Positions 47,613 through 57,999 of a DNA stretch of 64,000 nt are shown piece by piece. A model generated the notes under the pieces. That model was not told where the DNA came from. It did no database searches and was given only the letters and a program-made list of their open reading frames with translations. The position numbers were made by a program, and so were the translations under genes. Origin of the DNA: Miscanthus floridulus (lineage: Eukaryota; Streptophyta; Magnoliopsida; Poales; Poaceae); the NCBI RefSeq assembly GCF_019320115.1, contig NC_089597.1, positions 124,273,485 to 124,337,484 of the forward strand. The letters are read 5' to 3'. Every line of letters starts with the position of its first letter. Positions within the stretch are counted from its first letter, which is position 1.

Positions 47613-47836
47613 CCGTACTAGTTGACCTTGCTTACGTGATCATCTCGGCGAGCATTTCTCCACCGGACGGCATCGTACTTGGCCACGGAAGAGCTCCAAT
47701 TCTATGAGGAAGGGAACACGGTCTTCCACGACCGTTGCCGCTCTCCCTCGTAGAATCAAAGCTCCTCCTTGACGTCCGTTACTGCTCGGCAGAGAACATG
47801 CTCGCCGAAATGAACACGGTTCGCTAGTTCAACTAG
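47613..47836. repeat. 229-bp cassette, copy 3 (right end partly lost)
   Basis: Left end CCGTACTAGTTGA at 47613-47625 is intact; the right end keeps only TCAACTAG (47829-47836). The 66-codon frame has a TGA after ..GRAPIL, so this copy is closed. Confidence 0.75.
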
Positions 47837-48079
47837 CTACTTTAACCTTCCTTCATGTAAATATGCAAGCTTGAAGTGATTTTGAGCTCAAATTACTTAC
47901 AAATGAAAACAAACCATAATAAAGAACCATATATATATATAGTGAACAAAATGGGATAAGACAATGATGAAAAAAACCACAATAAGTTATTTTGAACTTA
48001 AGCTCTCGGGCGGGCTCGGGGAGGAAGAAGACGGCCAGCAGGATTTATAGCTCAAAAACATGTTTTAATAAATAACCAT

Positions 48080-48308
48080 CCGTACTAGTTGACCTTGCTT
48101 ACGTGATCATCTCGGCGAGCATTTCTCCACCGGATGGCACCGTACTTGGTCAAGGAAGAGCTCCGATTCTACGAGGAAGGGAACACGGTCTTCCACAACC
48201 GTTGCCCCTCTCCTTCGTAGAATCAAAGCTCCTCCTTGATGTCTGTTACCGCTCGGCAGAGAACATGCTCGCCAAGCTGAACACGGTCCGCAAGTTCAAC
48301 TAGTACAG
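48080..48308. repeat. 229-bp cassette, copy 4
   Basis: CCGTACTAGTTGA at 48080-48092 and TCAACTAGTACAG at 48296-48308 (one mismatch). The 66-codon plus-strand frame 48103-48303 is open. Confidence 0.8.
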
Positions 48309-49073
48309 ATTTTCTATAATTTTCTAACTATTTTCTAAGTTTTTCATTTCATAAAAAGTTAAAATAAAATGTTTAGTCGCGGAGTCCATAGAAATGACCA
48401 TATTTTGACCTAGCAACGCATTATCAATTGTCATTGCGTTGCATTGCACCCCGGACCGGACTCCGGACAATAAAATACTATGGTCGATCGATGGCGACGG
48501 CCGACGAACCCGTTCAACCACCAAATCTGTCAGGCCCGGCTGTTCGGGCATATCGTCAAAAGAGAACGGATTTGCTTTCTATTGCACGGCCTTGCATTGC
48601 ATCTGTCATACCAGTCGGAGGCACTAGTCCCTATACTCATTTTTTAATACACTATAAATTTCTCATTTTATAAACAAATAAAATTAAAAAACTCTAAAAT
48701 TCTCTATATCTCTAAACAATGAAGTGTGCTATGCATGCTACAAATGAACGGTGAATACTAGTTTTTAATAGCTACTTTAACCTTCATTCATGTAAATACG
48801 CAAGCTTGAAGTGATTTTGAGCTCAAATTGCTTACAAATGAAAAAAACCCACAATAAAGAACCATATATATATATAGTGAACAAAATGAGATAAGACAAT
48901 GGTGAAAAATTAGAGTATGAGATTGGTAACCTTTACAACTGAAGAATCGACGGAGGAATCGAAGAATGGATGGAGGAACAATAGAAGGAGGAAGCAAGAA
49001 CACTAGTGCAGTGAGCTTCAAAATGTGCTGAGCTCGGGCTCAGGGAGGAAGGAGACGGCCGGGATATAAAGGG

Positions 49074-49080
49074 GGGACCT
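49074..49080 (-). promoter_or_regulatory. Right-end TATA box of CACTA-2
   Basis: The minus strand reads CCCCTTTATATCCCGGCC just inside the right palindromes, upstream of the GRF/TNPD genes. Confidence 0.55.
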
Positions 49081-49345
49081 TTAGTCCCGGTTGGTGGCTC
49101 CAACCGGGACTAAAGGTCCCTCCCAACGGCTACTGCGCCAGACAGAGGTGGCAGAGACCTTTAGTCCCGGTTGGAGCCACCAACCGGGAGTAAAAGTCTA
49201 CCTTTAGTCCTGGTTGGTGGCTCCAACCGGGACTAAAGGTCCCTGCCACCTCTGTCTGGCGCAGTAGCCGTTGGGAGGGACCTTTAGTCCCGGTTGGAGC
49301 CACCAACCGGGACTAAAGGTATCTCTAGTCCCGGGCGTAAAAAAT
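49078..49345. repeat. CACTA-2 right subterminal palindrome array
   Basis: CCTTTAGTCCCGGTTGG and CCAACCGGGACTAAAGG arms. The two halves (about 49080-49185 and 49200-49300) are also inverted copies of each other through the CTGCCACCTCTGTCTGGCGC segment, giving one very long hairpin. Confidence 0.85.
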
Positions 49346-49380
49346 ACTGGGACTAGAGCCCATTTTGACCGAGGATCAAA

Positions 49381-49399
49381 GGTCTGTTCTCTACTAGTG
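49381..49399 (-). repeat. CACTA-2 right terminal inverted repeat
   Basis: Read inward CACTAGTAGAGAACAGACC; followed by the TGA duplication at 49400-49402. Confidence 0.85.
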
Positions 49400-49402
49400 T
49401 GA

Positions 49403-49834
49403 ATCAACCAGCAAAAATCAGGTAAAAGTGGCACACACCGAATACAATAGGAATAGAAAACAATTTAAAAAGGGAAATTAGGATATATATATATATATAT
49501 ATATATATGAATATTTGAAATTAGAAATAAAATCACCATGGTTAAGGGGCTTGCAGTATTCTTTTTGGAATCTAAACGAAGATCGATCCTTCTGCATGGT
49601 CTAGGGAAAATCTCAAGCATTGACCCCAAGCATTCATGGCCAATCTAAAACCTAAAAACACAAGAGGGGATAGAGGAAACCTGGAAAAAGCAAACACCAA
49701 AAGAACTATCTGGACGACCTAACTTGAATAGAGCTTTACTAAGAACAGAAGATTGTGAAAAACTGAGTGTCGTCGAGGCGTTGAAAAGCACCAATTCTGC
49801 ACCTCTTCCTCATCCATTTTGATCAATTCTAAAC
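49403..49834. other. Spacer with TA microsatellite, possible LINE 3' UTR
   Basis: TA run at about 49482-49508. The rest has no ORF. If the LINE reading at 49835-49985 is right, the part next to it would be LINE 3' UTR. Confidence 0.3.
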
Positions 49835-49985
49835 GCTATGCTCTACCGCTGAACATCTTCCCTGATTTGGTAGGCCACTTCAATGGGGGTTGTAGCTCCT
49901 TTTGTTGAAATGTTCTTCGATCCCGTTCTTTCCATAAGTTCCACCAGAAATAAATTAGGATCGCATCAACCTCTTTTCTTCTATC
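49835..49985 (-). pseudogene. LINE (non-LTR retrotransposon) C-terminal fragment
   Basis: The minus strand reads IYFWWNLWKERDRRTFQQKE with continuation LQPPLKWPTK. The WW.LWKERN.R.F signature is typical of the extreme C-terminus of plant L1-type reverse transcriptase proteins, after the zinc-binding region. Only about 50 codons remain. Confidence 0.5.
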
Positions 49986-50405
49986 CTTGTCAATTCCTCT
50001 TCTCTATTTTCTCCAACATTTAGGTTTGTATTCGTCTGTGGTAATAAATCCATCATGTTATACAATCAACCTATCACTATAGCATTCTAAACAGAATCAA
50101 TTCAGTATATGTTTGGTTGTGTGTTTATGTGGGTTGTATTCTAATACTTTCTTCTCTTATGCAAAAATATTTAGCTAGGTCGTACCTGTCGGGTGTTTGT
50201 GTAGACTCCAAAGGTTTCTTTTAACGTATATTAGACCTCCAAAGGTATTAAGGGTATTATATGGAGATTTGAGCAAGGATATAAACTATAGTTCAATCAT
50301 TAAGGAACTCTGTTTTATTTACATTCGTGTAAACTAAAGAAACCAAAAAAGGTCAATTTTTTGGTGGTGAGCTATCAATCTATGGGAAACCAGAACAAAA
50401 CTTAC
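49986..50405. other. Unassigned AT-rich spacer
   Basis: No ORF, repeat or motif recognised. It may be intron or 3' flank of the captured gene fragments that follow. Confidence 0.3.
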
Positions 50406-51290
50406 TTGTGGAATGTACCATCTATCAAATGAACCACATTTCTTATATTTTTTCAGAGACATGTGCCTTTTTGATCGCTTTGGATAAATCAGCAAAGATC
50501 TTGCTTGGGCGTCCACTAATCTAGGACCCCTCCGAACATAATTATCCAAAAGGGTCCCTTTTTCCAGCTTTAACTTTTTGGCTCCCATTGTAGTTTTCCC
50601 AGCATCTCCACCTTTCTGAATTATGTCATATATAACACTATGAACAAACTCTATGCCATCCAAATCCTAAACCAAAGTTTGCCACAGTGAATATCAGAGG
50701 TTGTAAAATAACATAGAACAATAAATTTTATATCGAGAACCCATATGAGAGGAATATTTACCGAGACACCATCTTTGGACAAATTGTCATGAAAGGCACA
50801 AGAAAGTTCAGCATACACAGGTTTGTTTTCTTGACCTACAAAGTTCAAAGTATTTGTTACATAGTTACACAGCCATACACTTGATACATGTGCACACATA
50901 GAGAGAGAGAGGTAGGGAGGTTACCTGAGGACGAGGAAGGCTTTTGTTGACAATGAGAACTGGAAAATGCTACACCTAAAAAGCAGCAGGATGATGGAAA
51001 ATGCTACACTAAAAAGCAGCAGCATGATGGAAAATGCTGATAAACAAAACCTTGGCTGGTTGCATAAAAAAGAAAATAAAGAAAACAAAACTTTTATGAG
51101 GAGAAGGCTAGGAATATGTTTGACGAGGAGTAATTTCTGGACCTTTGCCTTTCCTTGGTGCATCAAATCTAGAGTTAGGGGTATTGAAGTTGCTCTTCTT
51201 TTGACTATTAACCTGTTAATCTTGTAATTTCTTAGCTTTTGCAGCAGTGTATTGTTGCTGAAGGGCTTCCAACGTGCATTTCTTCTAATA
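50406..51290 (-). pseudogene. Captured fragment of an RNase P/MRP subunit p29 (POP4)-like gene, introns kept
   Basis: Three exon-like blocks on the minus strand. Exon A (about 51290-50925) starts KKCTLEALQQQYTAAKAKKL and ends at a GT donor. Exon B is 50762-50835 (GQENKPVYAELSCAFHDNLS), bounded by AG and GT. Exon C is 50406-50666 (LDNYVRRGPRLVDAQARSLL, PKRSKRHMSLKKYKKCGSFD), ending at GTAAGT. The SKRHMS..KKCGSF block and the upstream ALE..AAAK helix are signatures of plant p29, which binds RNase P RNA in the nucleus. The OB-like RNA-binding C-terminal half is missing and exon A has stops, so it is a gene fragment. Recognition is by motif, not search. Confidence 0.6.
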
Positions 51291-51555
51291 AGAGATAGTT
51301 GACATTGATCCTTTAGGAAGCCAATACTAGATACTGAAACAACAGAAACAAAAAAGGTAATACCTTAACATGGCAACATCCCAAAATTTTTGAAGCTGCA
51401 CGAGAGTCATGCCTCATTAAACCAATGTGCCTTTTACGAACAAATGAATGAAAAGACTGCTCTTTTATCAGACAAGAGCTCGTAGGACCAGAGCTTATGA
51501 ACTAATGAATCTGAGCAAAACTGCTACAAATAAAGATGAATTATCTCTCACCTTT

Positions 51556-52060
51556 ATTCAACAGCCTGGCGTGAATTGGGAGCAAATAAATATGTCCTCT
51601 AGAAGGCCATAGTCAGCTCGTTTGTGTGGGCAAACTAGATCAGGAGCTTCTTGATTTTTCTACATCAAAGCAATCAAGAATTGACATTATGAATATTAAG
51701 CAGAATTAAAGCAAATCTTATTCAACTTAGCTATTTCATATGCAGCATAACAGTTTGGTACTCGAGCATTACTTTATCTTATGAGGCATTTTCAATGTAA
51801 CTTTTCCCTGATAAATATGGTATGATTCAATACATACCTGTTTATAATCATTCATGAAGTAACAGTAAGGAAGGTGGACAAGCTTTTCTGAGTATATATG
51901 AGAATATTTCAACGGAGAGACAAACTGCCATACCAATGAATTTAAATTTAATATGAAGGAAAAGAAATGCCTTGCCATTCGAATAAGCTAGGGCACAAGA
52001 TTTCACTATTTTACCTCATCAGTAGTCATTGTTCTGCAACAACTCCTCCAGATACTGACT
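51556..52060 (-). pseudogene. Captured fragment of a SECRET AGENT-like O-GlcNAc transferase gene, introns kept
   Basis: Exon 51838-51924 (87 bp, AG and GT bounded) encodes FVSPLKYSHIYSEKLVHLPY followed by CYFMNDYKQ. The upstream piece ends TDE before a GT (about 52016). The next exon (from 51659 down) reads VCPHKRADYGLLEDIF. These three blocks in this order are part of the catalytic domain of plant SEC/OGT enzymes, which transfer O-GlcNAc to nuclear and cytosolic proteins. After EDIF the match ends. Only about 60 codons of a protein of around a thousand remain. Same strand as the POP4-like fragment. Confidence 0.65.
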
Positions 52061-52735
52061 GCGCCGCCACAATCCAATCCAACCCCATGAAATCAGCACA
52101 GAAAAGGACACGATTCAGATGACTATTCAAGAACACCAATAACATGGGGTCATAAAAAAGGAGCATATAATTATAAAATAGAATCTAGGTGTCGTCTTAC
52201 CTAGCAGGGTTCAATTATGAAGAGGGTCGCGCGCCGCCGAGGAGGCACCATGCCATGCTGGAGGCGGCAGTGCTGCACCACGCCACGTCGGGCCGATGGT
52301 GGCGAGGTCGCATCGGGCCAGAGGGAGGCAGGGTTGCATGCACCAGCCAGAGGAGGGTCGTTCCATGTCGAAGGGGCCAAGGCTACAGTGCACCATGCCG
52401 GGCCGAAAGTGCCCGCGCTGAGCGAAGCGTGGGGTGGTTTCCCAGACAAGGCCGGAGTTGGCGGCAAACTAGGCGATGTCACCCTTGTTGCTGCAGTAGA
52501 AGAAGATGGCGATGAACCACACCCTACTGGAAGAACGCCGCTGCCTCGTCCTTGTCCCCAGCCCCGAGAAAGCTGAAGGTGTGCGGCGGCGTGGAGGAGT
52601 CTCCCCTCGGCCTTCATGGTCCTAACCGCCGAGGCACCTCAGATGGGTATGCATGGGCGTCGCTTGGCTCGAGGTTGAGGAACCACCGAGGTGCCCCAAG
52701 ATCGGTACTATATTTTTCCATTTGGCACTAACACG
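52061..52735. other. GC-rich region upstream of the captured fragments
   Basis: Overlapping ORFs on both strands (52201-52617 minus begins ATGAAGGCCGAGGGG) without recognised domain. It could be a third captured first exon or promoter region. Nothing firm. Confidence 0.3.
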
Positions 52736-52969
52736 ATTGGCCGACCCAGGCACGGCATGGAAAAGCACGGCCTAGGCTCGATCTGGCTCGGTTAGCATCA
52801 TGCCTGTTCTTGACATGGCTCGGCTGTAGTGTCGTGCCTAGGCCGCCATTTTGGCCCATAGTACCGGCCCAGGCATGGCATGGTTAATAGGCCGGCACAG
52901 CTCAGAGCCGTTGATCTGCCTCCCCCACTCCTCTCGATCATTGGATCTGCCCGTTGGAGGGGAAGAGGT

Positions 52970-52977
52970 ATATAAAC
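52970..52977 (+). promoter_or_regulatory. hAT promoter TATA box
   Basis: GAGGTATATAAACC followed 60-80 bp later by a CT-rich (CTCTCTCTCT) leader, upstream of the spliced transposase ORF. Confidence 0.45.
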
Positions 52978-53487
52978 CACCTCGCCCCCATCGCCCCATA
53001 TCCCACCTAAACCCTAATTCATTTTGAGCGCCGCTCTCTCTCTCTCTCCTGTTTTGCTATCCTCTCTGGCTCTCTCCGCTGCGACGGTGACTCTCCTCTC
53101 TTGCCTCCAACCTCCTCTCTTCTTCTCCCCTCTAGTGGCCTCTTGAGCCACCGGTGGTCGGCACTGGCACATGGTACGACATAGTACCCCTATTCTTGAT
53201 CTCACATCGTTGATGTTGCCTCGACCTCTCCTTGTCATCCTCCTCTTCGTCTCCGTTGACCTCACCGGATGCCGGCTGCTCTGGTGCTCTGGATTTGAAT
53301 CCATTGAGGAGCCAGAGCGATGGATCCATGTTTTGTCAATGTCGTCGGTGATTCTGGTGCTCCAGCTATGAAGGTAAGCCTAACCCTAACCCTAACCCTA
53401 ACTTGCTAATCCTTGCTAACCCTATCCCTAGATCTATATTGATGCTTCTTTTTTGTAGCTATTGAGGAACCGAGGCACCGACAAGTG

Positions 53488-55445
53488 ATGATGCTCAGCT
53501 CCGACGATGAAATAGTTGAGGTCAGCGCCAACGAAGAGAGGCGGTTGTGCGGGTTGGCCGGAGATGATGATGAGGATGACCTGTGCGAGGATGTCAAGGA
53601 GTTGTTCGACCGTAGCACTCAAGCTCCCATTGATGTCGGCGATGGCCAAGAAGGCAGGGCAGCAAACAACGAGGAAGGTGAAGAGGACAAGAACAACGCC
53701 AAGCGCTCTCGTCCCTCCACCTTGGTAGTGTGGCTGGATTTTAAGAAGCTCTTAAAAAAGTCAATGGAAAGAAGGTCAGGTATGCCACTAAGTGCATCCA
53801 TTGCTCTAAGCAAAATTCTGCTCTGTCTAGTGGTGGCACTGGTCACCTCATCCGGCATAGGGACAAATGCCCTAGGTGGCGTGAAAAAAATCGCATGTCT
53901 CAGTCTCATATCTCTTTTAATCCTGATGGTAGTATGCATAATTGGGAGTACTGTCCTATGGTTGCATGTACTGAACTTGTTCGATTGCTTGCTAGGCTAG
54001 ATGTTCCTATCAGTATGGGTGAAACTGATGCATTTGAAGAGTACATTATAACTGCTCATAATCCTAAATATGTTCATGTCTCTAGGCAAACCACCACTAG
54101 AGACATGGTTAAATTTTTCACTAGTTGCAAGGCTAAGCTTGTTGAGAATCTTAGTTCTTCTACTATTAATTGTATGTGATTGACCTCTGATATTTGGTCT
54201 GGTAATGCCAAAGAGGACTACCTTAGTGTTGTTGATCATTACATAAACTCTGATTGGCATCTAGAGAAGAGGGTGCTTGGTCTTGTGCTTATTGATGTGT
54301 CCCACAATGGACAAAACATTGCTGACCCTGTTGTATCTGTGCTTACTGATTATGGTTTGACTAAAAAGGTGTTTGCTATTACTTTAGACGATGCATCATC
54401 TAATGTTTCTGCCATGCGTAAACTTAGACCTGTGTTGTCTAAATATCTTGGTATTGAGGTTGTAGATGATCCCGTTGAATCACAATTAGACAATGTATCA
54501 TCCCTTACTGCAGTTAATTCAATGTTCTTGCATCAGCATTGTGCATGTCATATTATCAATCTGATTGTTAAGGAGGCCCTTGAGGCTCTTAAGCCTTTGA
54601 TTGAAACATTTAAAACTACAATATCATTTTAAACTCATCTAACCAGAGAATTACTGCATATAAAAGTTACTGCATTACTGGTGTTAGGCCTAGAAAATTT
54701 CAGCTAGACATGGAGGTAAGGTGGAATCCTACATATCTGATGCTTAAACATTTATTTTCTCATAAGGTCACATTCACTACTTTCATGCATGCTCATTATC
54801 CCAGGATTGAAGGTGGTCCATTGCTTTTAACTGATGAACATTGGGCTATGGCAGAAAAAGTGCTTAAATTTCTTGAATTGTTTTATGATTCTACAATTGC
54901 ATTGTCTGATGTGTACTATCCTACATCTGCACTTATAATTCATTATCTTGTTAAGATTGCTATACACCTAAAGAATTATGCTAATGACAGTCACATCAGA
55001 CCTGTGGTTCAACCTATGATAGACAAATATAATAAATACTAGAGGGACATACCCTTGCTTTATTCTTTTGCATTCATCCTGGACCCTAGAGCTAAAATGA
55101 AAGGTTTCAATAGAGTGCTTAGGAGGTTGGGTAACCTTATTAGTACAAATTATACTACTTACCAGCTTGGCACTAGAGCTCAACTTACTGATATTTACGA
55201 TAAGTATGAGGAGAAATATAGAGCTGTTAGGTTGAGGAGGACCGTCCCTCCTAACCTGTCTTGTAAGAAAAGGTCTGCTTGGGATGAAATTTATGATGAT
55301 GATGATGATGTTGGTGGTTCTACCGGTGGTATGCAGCCTCTAGCTGCTACTCCAAGCATGGCTAGAGATACCTCTGCAACTGCCCTGCAGCAGGCTGCAA
55401 CTTCTTCAACTTCTAATGCTTCTGAATTTGTTTCTTACTTGGACA
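53488..55445 (+). pseudogene. hAT transposase (BED finger), broken
   Basis: The first usable ATG is 53488 (MMLSSDDEIVEV). A leader intron 53374-53458 (GT..AG) precedes it. An acidic region is followed by a BED-type finger read in the next frame (KCIHCSKQNSALSSG, then HLIRHRDKCPR), after a frameshift in an A run at about 53754-53760. Then come WSGNAKEDYLSVVDHYINSD with the first RNase H-fold Asp region, TLDDASSNVSAMRKL, CACHIINLIVKEAL, LDMEVRWNPTYLMLKHL and FILDPRAKMKGF. Stops: TGA at 54178-54180, TAG in KY*RDI (Trp context) and a frame change near 54630. The hAT C-terminal dimerisation domain is missing; the last match is SEFVSYLD. Confidence 0.8.
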
Positions 55446-57448
55446 GAGGAGAGCAGACAGAGGAGACAGAGCAGGCACCTCAGCCATAGTTATGCCACTC
55501 TAGTCGTACCCATACCCAGGTGACACCGAGGCCAGAGACACAGAGGAGGGGTTCTCATCCGCCTCCTAGACCACAGGGTCCACCTCCAGTGACTCATCTA
55601 GATTTGAGGGCCGCCATGGCCAAGTAGGTGCAGCAGCTTAGGTTTGTTCAGTTCGAGGACTGATTCCCGCCGAGGAGGAATGAGCGTGCTTAAGAGGGTT
55701 TCTATACATCACTGTAGGAGGACTTCTACAATGCCTATCTAAATAGTGGTGTGGCTTTTAGATCACAGAGGGTTTATTCCATTGAGGCCATTGTAGCAGC
55801 AGCTGGAGAGTAGATCCGCCCTCATCTCTCTTACTTGTCAGGGCTGACAAACTTACTTGGACAGACAGATAGATATGTTCCATCTTGGGTCTGTGAGTTC
55901 TATGCTAGACTTTGGATTGACCCAGCTCACAGGTTCATACACTTTGCATTCAGAGGCCATGACTACAGGCTAATGAGCTTCAGGGTTAGAGAGATCCTCA
56001 GGTTATAGGAGTCACCCATCCATCTTCATGAGGTTTGCTATGGACACATAGAGCCTCCTAGATGCCCTCATGGCAGTCTTGTGCCTCCCACAGATCTCAT
56101 CCGACCTTGCTTCATAGAGCCTTTCGGCGAGGGGTCGAGCAGGACACCCAGAGATCTTACTCCTATAGCTAGACTGCTTGATGCTATCATGAGGAGGACC
56201 CTGCTACCGAGGATGGGATATTGTGAGGGATTGACTCGCATTTAGTTGTGGCTACTGAACTCCCTGATCCAGCAGACAATATTTGGTATATGGGATCTCA
56301 TTCTTTTTGAGATGGAGGATACACTTGCAGAGGGATTTAGAGGTCACAGGCAGCTGTCATATGCTCACTGGATCACTTTTTTGATTCATAGGGTAGTCAC
56401 AATGAGGCCTCCAGAGATGTTGGCAGAGTATTCAGGAGCTACTATAGAGTTTCCAGCTTATAACATGACTTAGATGCTCCACCACAGTGCAGCGAGGACA
56501 CCTAGTTAGCCGTGCCATCGCCCAGAGGTGCCAGAGATTGTAGCCCAGCAGGATGAGATCATCAGGGGTGTAGCAGCTACAGAGGAGGAGGAGCTAGATG
56601 CTAGCAGGAGGGTATGGTCGAGAGCGACCCCAGCGATAGTTCAGATGATGACTATCAGGATATCCCTTAGATGCCTCCACGACAATATGATAGTAAAGCG
56701 AATGGCTCTAGCTCAGCTCCAAATGCATCACAGACAGACCCCGCTCTTCTTGCGATTCTTGAGCAGATGAGGCAGGATCAGGCTCGCCAAGCCCAGGAGA
56801 CCGCAGCTGCTCTAGCATAGGTTCACGCTAGATAGGATGAGTTCTAGCGACAGCAGCAGGCTATCCAGCAGCAGCAGCAGGCCATGCAGCAGCAGTTACT
56901 TGGATTCATGCAGCATGTCATCTCTGCTATTGGGGCTCCACCGCCATAGCTTACACCTCAGCTCGGCCAGCCTGCCACCACTACAGTGACTCCAGGTTTT
57001 CAACAAAGTGGGCTTCAAAGTCAAGGACAGCCAGCTACCTTGTTCACTTCAACAACAAAGCAGGTATCCCAATGGTTTGCTTCGCTAATGCTAGCCCAGG
57101 GACTTTCCTTCACACCTTTACATACGGGCTTCACACTGGCTCAGAGTTTGTCGATGCTTGTGACAGACACCCCTGTTTCTAGGAGCCTTGGTGCTACATT
57201 TAGTGAGTTGATAGGGCAGCCTACACCGCTAGAGCTATATGTCCCTGATCCTTCCACAGTTGCTCCTATTATTGGGACTATAGAGATGCTCCCATCATCA
57301 GTTGCATCATCAGAGCCACCTGCTACAGTCATACCTATAGAGTCACAGGTCGCACCAGTTCTAGATCCGACCCAGACCGCTTCAGCGTCACTTCCAGTGA
57401 TAGAGGATCAGACTGCTCAGAGCTCAGGATCAGATGATGATGCTACCT
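55446..57448 (+). pseudogene. Extra 3' ORF of a SIRE-type copia element
   Basis: Reading with many TAG stops: SGLTNLLGQTDRYVPSWVCE, FYARLWIDPAHRFIHFAFRG, HDYRLMSFRVREILRL*ES, LLDAIMRRTLLPRMGY, EDTLAEGFRGHRQLSYAHWI, then a Gln-rich and Pro/Ser/Thr-rich tail (57000-57450) ending DDDAT. Elements of the SIRE lineage often carry an additional ORF after pol, called env-like, and position here fits. No signal peptide or clear transmembrane segment is evident, so an envelope function is not supported. The protein family is known to me only from similar grass retroelement ORFs. Confidence 0.5.
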
Positions 57449-57999
57449 AGTTTTAGATCGCTCACTATGACTCAGCGCCCGACTCGTCTGCTCTAGCCCC
57501 ATCGACCGACCCTTAGGTTTTGGTGTTTGACGCCAAAGGGGGAGAGGGATCGAGTATGATAGACATAGGGGGAGCGATATATCTAGGGGAGCTTATCTAT
57601 TACATTTGGCTTTTTATGTGTGACACATTATTATGCATTCATGTTTACTTTCATGCATTGAACTTCATACTTGTGATCGCGATATTTATGTGATCGTGAT
57701 ATTTATGTGATAGTGATATTTATGTGATATGTGACATGTGTGCTCTCTACTTTGATATTTATATATGTCATGTCACTTGGTTATGCTCATTTACTTTGCT
57801 TCCGCATTTTACTCCGATGCAAATGAGCTTTATTTCTTGTACTCATGCTTATTTCATATCTATTGAGTACATCATGTTGGCTTGGGTCATATAAGCTTGC
57901 CTAACTCTTTTGTTCGTATTGTCAAAAACTTATATGAACCAAGCATGTTGAAAACCTCATCTCTTTTACATACTCGAGGTTGTATTGTCATCAATCACC
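57449..57999. other. Copia 3' non-coding region with a second purine-rich tract
   Basis: Contains CCAAAGGGGGAGAGGG at about 57533-57548, a second purine tract, GTGATATTTATGTGAT repeats (about 57680-57730) and no ORF. Confidence 0.5.

Larger units (their letters stand above)
47311..49073. repeat. CACTA-2 right leader: partial tandem duplication with cassettes
   Basis: The stretch 47325-47406 (CTATACTCATTTTTTAATAC..CTCTAAACAATGA) recurs at 48630-48725. The stretch 47840-47975 (CTACTTTAACCTTC..ATGGTGAAAAA) recurs at 48771-48912. So the leader exists twice, and each copy is associated with a 229-bp cassette. Bases 48370-48600 are an extra GC-rich piece seen in no other copy. No gene. Confidence 0.6.
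36196..49399 (-). mobile_element. CACTA-2: complete En/Spm-type element, 13.2 kb
   Basis: Left TIR CACCGGTAGAGAACAGAGC and right TIR (read inward) CACTAGTAGAGAACAGACC match at 16 of 19 positions and are flanked by TGA. Inside, in plus order: left palindrome array, second gene (minus), leader with an inserted ORF segment, internal array, TNPD (minus), GRF/TM gene (minus), leader with cassettes, right array. Both main genes carry stops and frameshifts, so it is structurally complete but coding-defective. It could still move if transposase came from elsewhere. Confidence 0.9.
52736..55445 (+). mobile_element. hAT-type DNA transposon, 3' end lost
   Basis: The 5' flank has many short GGCACGGC / GGCCTAGGC / GGCTCGG motifs on both strands (52740-52920), typical subterminal repeats of grass hAT elements. 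Then come a TATA box and a transposase gene. The element stops inside the transposase C-terminus at about 55445, where copia sequence begins. No TIR pair or 8-bp duplication can be shown; the left boundary is approximate. Confidence 0.6.

Noticed and set aside
56986..57450. Envelope glycoprotein in the copia 3' ORF
   Set aside because: Ser/Thr/Pro-rich only, without a signal peptide or a clear membrane segment; env-like is a positional name here.
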